Shown here piece by piece: positions 62,516 through 64,000 of a stretch of 64,000 nucleotides of DNA (its first letter is position 1; every line of letters starts with the position of its first letter). A program made the translations under genes and the position numbers. Source of the stretch: Mycolicibacterium fallax (GTDB lineage: Bacteria; Actinomycetota; Actinomycetes; Mycobacteriales; Mycobacteriaceae); contig NZ_AP022603.1 in assembly GCF_010726955.1 (NCBI RefSeq), forward strand, positions 3,472,001 through 3,536,000. Reading direction: 5' to 3'. Under the pieces are notes generated by a model. The model made no database searches, was not told the origin of the DNA, and worked only from the letters and a program-made list of their open reading frames with translations.

Positions 62516-62558
62516 AACCCCAGCATAGGCACTTGGCCCGCCGCAACGGACCCCGGCA

Positions 62559-62586
62559 TTGACACAAACCGGCCAAGACGTAAAGT
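62559..62586 (+). promoter_or_regulatory. Promoter-like TTGACA/TAAAGT pair
   Basis: TTGACA and TAAAGT are separated by 16 bases. The start codon of the enoyl-CoA hydratase lies 7 bases after the -10, so the transcript would be leaderless, a common mycobacterial arrangement. No KstR match is seen here. Confidence 0.55.
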
Positions 62587-62593
62587 CTGGCCC

Positions 62594-63526
62594 ATGGCAA
62601 CGCCACCGCACCCCGAACCCGCCGCCGAGGCGGGCGCCGCCGAATTCGTCAGCTACGAGACCCTGGACTCCGGCCGGATCGCCCGGATCTGGCTCAACCG
62701 TCCGGAGGCGCACAACGCCCAGAACCGGACCCTGCTGGTCCAGCTCGACGACGCGTTCCGCCGGGCCGAGGCCGACGACGAGGTCCGGGTGGTGATCCTG
62801 GCCGCCCGCGGCAAGAACTTCTCCGCCGGCCACGACCTGGGCTCGGAGGCCGCGATCGCCGAGCGCACCCCGGGTCCGGGCCTGCACCCCAGCTACACCC
62901 GCGACGGCGCCACCCGCAAGGGCATGGTCGAGCAGCTGATGCTCCAGGAGTGGCACTACTACTTCGACAACACCTGCCGGTGGCGTGACCTGCGCAAGAT
63001 CACCATCGCCCAGGTGCAGGGCAACGCGATCGCCGCGGCGCTGATGCTGATCTGGGCCTGCGACCTGATCGTGGCGGCCGACGACGCCCGGTTCTCCGAC
63101 GTGGTGGCGGCGCGACTGGGCATGCCGGGCGTCGAGTACTTCGCCCACCCGTGGGAGTTCGGGCCGCGCAAGGCCAAGGAACTGCTGCTGACCGGCGACG
63201 CGATCGACGCCGAGGAGGCCTATCGGCTCGGCATGGTGTCCAAGATCTTCCCGGCCGAGGAACTGGCCGACAAGACCCTGGAGTTCGCCCGCCGGATCGC
63301 CGACCGGCCCACCGTGGCCGCGCTGCTGGTCAAGGACTCGGTCAACGCCGCCTCCGACGCGATGGGGTTCAGCGAGGCGCTGCGGCATTCCTTCCACATC
63401 CACGAACTCGGCCACGCGCACTGGGCGGCCTACAACGAGAACCGGTTCCCGGTGGCGCAGCCGCCGGATGTGCCGGACTGGCGCAAGGCCGGGCCCACCG
63501 AGTTGGCCCGCCCCGACGTACCGTGA
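62594..63526 (+). CDS. Enoyl-CoA hydratase/isomerase family protein
   Basis: The 310-residue crotonase has RIARIWLNRPEAHNAQNRTL, the oxyanion-loop region ARGKNFSAGHDLGSE and AQVQGNAIAAALMLIWACDL. An insertion after the first oxyanion loop (about residues 92-128) includes MLQEWHYYFDNTCRWRDL and makes it longer than standard 260-residue members. It is outside the KstR-controlled segments and may serve general fatty-acid or branched-chain metabolism. Substrate not determinable. Confidence 0.88.
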   Translation: MATPPHPEPAAEAGAAEFVSYETLDSGRIARIWLNRPEAHNAQNRTLLVQLDDAFRRAEADDEVRVVILAARGKNFSAGHDLGSEAAIAERTPGPGLHPSYTRDGATRKGMVEQLMLQEWHYYFDNTCRWRDLRKITIAQVQGNAIAAALMLIWACDLIVAADDARFSDVVAARLGMPGVEYFAHPWEFGPRKAKELLLTGDAIDAEEAYRLGMVSKIFPAEELADKTLEFARRIADRPTVAALLVKDSVNAASDAMGFSEALRHSFHIHELGHAHWAAYNENRFPVAQPPDVPDWRKAGPTELARPDVP

Positions 63527-63530
63527 CCGG

Positions 63531-64000
63531 ATGAGCCGCGCGCTGGGACTGGTCGTCGCGCTGACGGCCGCCCTGGCCACCGCGCCGGCGGCCGTCGCCG
63601 ACCCGCAGCCGTGGCCGAACATCCGGTTCTTCGCGGCCGCCGAGCCGGCCGCGTTCACCGTGGCCGGCGCCGACGGGGTCTGGTTCCGTGCGCCCGGCGG
63701 GCAGAACTGCGGCATCTGGGGCCCGGGCAGCTTCGGCTGCGCCGGGGACATCCCCGGGGCGCCGCCGGGCACCGCCGCGCTGGGCTGGGTGGCCGGCGAC
63801 CGGGCCGTGCACTACGACTGGACGGTGCCGTGGCGGATGCCGCAGACGCCGGCCCAGGCGCCGCTGCCGCCGCGGCAGCTGCTCACCCACCGGGGCAGCA
63901 GCTGCGCGGTGACCGACGACGGCCACACCTACTGCGAGCGCGGGCCGCTGCGGTTCCTGCTCTCCCCGGTCGGCAGCCGGCTCAGCCCGCCGTGGCTGGA
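63531..64000 (+). CDS. Secreted protein, 3' end beyond the window
   Basis: From the ATG 4 bases after the hydratase stop, 156 residues are visible before the window ends. A clear signal peptide (LGLVVALTAALATAPAAVA, cut before DPQPW) is followed by a beta-rich, Trp/Gly/Pro-rich domain with four cysteines in two pairs (GQNCGIWGPGSFGCAG and SSCAVTDDGHTYCERG), suggesting two disulfides. This looks like the small exported proteins common in mycobacteria. No function is known to me. Confidence 0.7.
   Translation, partial: MSRALGLVVALTAALATAPAAVADPQPWPNIRFFAAAEPAAFTVAGADGVWFRAPGGQNCGIWGPGSFGCAGDIPGAPPGTAALGWVAGDRAVHYDWTVPWRMPQTPAQAPLPPRQLLTHRGSSCAVTDDGHTYCERGPLRFLLSPVGSRLSPPWL

Noticed and set aside
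60974..62593. Upstream extension of the enoyl-CoA hydratase frame
   Set aside because: It is antisense to otsA and the small upstream gene. The ATG at 62594 follows a recognisable promoter and gives the family N-terminus.
1..64000. CRISPR array, rRNA genes or riboswitch
   Set aside because: No regularly spaced direct repeats, no rRNA-like sequence and no recognisable riboswitch core was seen on reading either strand. Only one tRNA was recognised.

Overview
The window is high-GC actinobacterial DNA. Gene content and order identify it as a non-tuberculous mycobacterium (Mycolicibacterium-like). From about 16.4 kb to the right end it closely follows the M. tuberculosis cholesterol-catabolism and mce4 locus (Rv3538 back to Rv3489), with start codons, overlaps and protein lengths close to those homologs. 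Identities rest on my recognition of protein sequences; no search was run.

Region 1 (1-4.8 kb) holds the end of a heavy-metal P-type ATPase, a lipoprotein with beta-propeller-type repeats, and a broken YncE-like beta-propeller gene. Then comes a tandem pair of tyrosine-recombinase-type genes, the second without catalytic residues, and two small unknown genes that end at a tRNA-Ser(GCT). Region 2 (4.9-13.1 kb) is an accessory scar. It contains an intact IS21-family element with two passenger genes, a phage terminase fragment, an unknown protein with a HEPN-like R-x4-H motif whose 5' end is cut by an insertion sequence, and a second, decayed IS21-family element. Region 3 (13.1-16.4 kb) is a truncated polysaccharide locus: a broken gene, a Wzz/BY-kinase-like co-polymerase and a GH71-type alpha-glucanase.

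Region 4 (16.4-50.4 kb) is the steroid locus. Ring degradation genes are kstD, kshA, hsaE, hsaG and hsaF, with an extra HsaD-like hydrolase. Side-chain genes are cyp142, fadD19, fadD17, fadE26/fadE27, echA19, hsd4A, hsd4B and ltp3/ltp4 with an OB-fold partner, plus conserved genes of unknown role (Rv3519-, Rv3520c-, Rv3527-, Rv3529c-, Rv3530c- and Rv3531c-like). Six intergenic sites match the KstR operator consensus TnnAACnnGTTnnA exactly and a seventh has one mismatch, so most of the region is probably one KstR regulon. Genes embedded here that are not standard cholesterol genes are ahpC-ahpD, a haemophore-like secreted protein, an IclR regulator divergent from the Rv3531c homolog, a nitronate-monooxygenase-like flavoprotein, a dihydroorotate-dehydrogenase-like protein, a second KstD-like flavoprotein and an NAD-dependent epimerase.

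Region 5 (50.4-60.9 kb) is the complete mce4 sterol-import operon: yrbE4A-yrbE4B, mce4A-F and two Mce-associated genes, nearly all translationally overlapped. Region 6 (60.9-64 kb) has otsA, a small conserved gene, an enoyl-CoA hydratase and the start of a secreted protein cut by the window edge. Together, Mce4 imports sterol, CYP142 and the acyl-CoA enzymes shorten the side chain, KstD and KshA open ring B, and HsaE/F/G turn the released ring-A fragment into pyruvate and propionyl-CoA.
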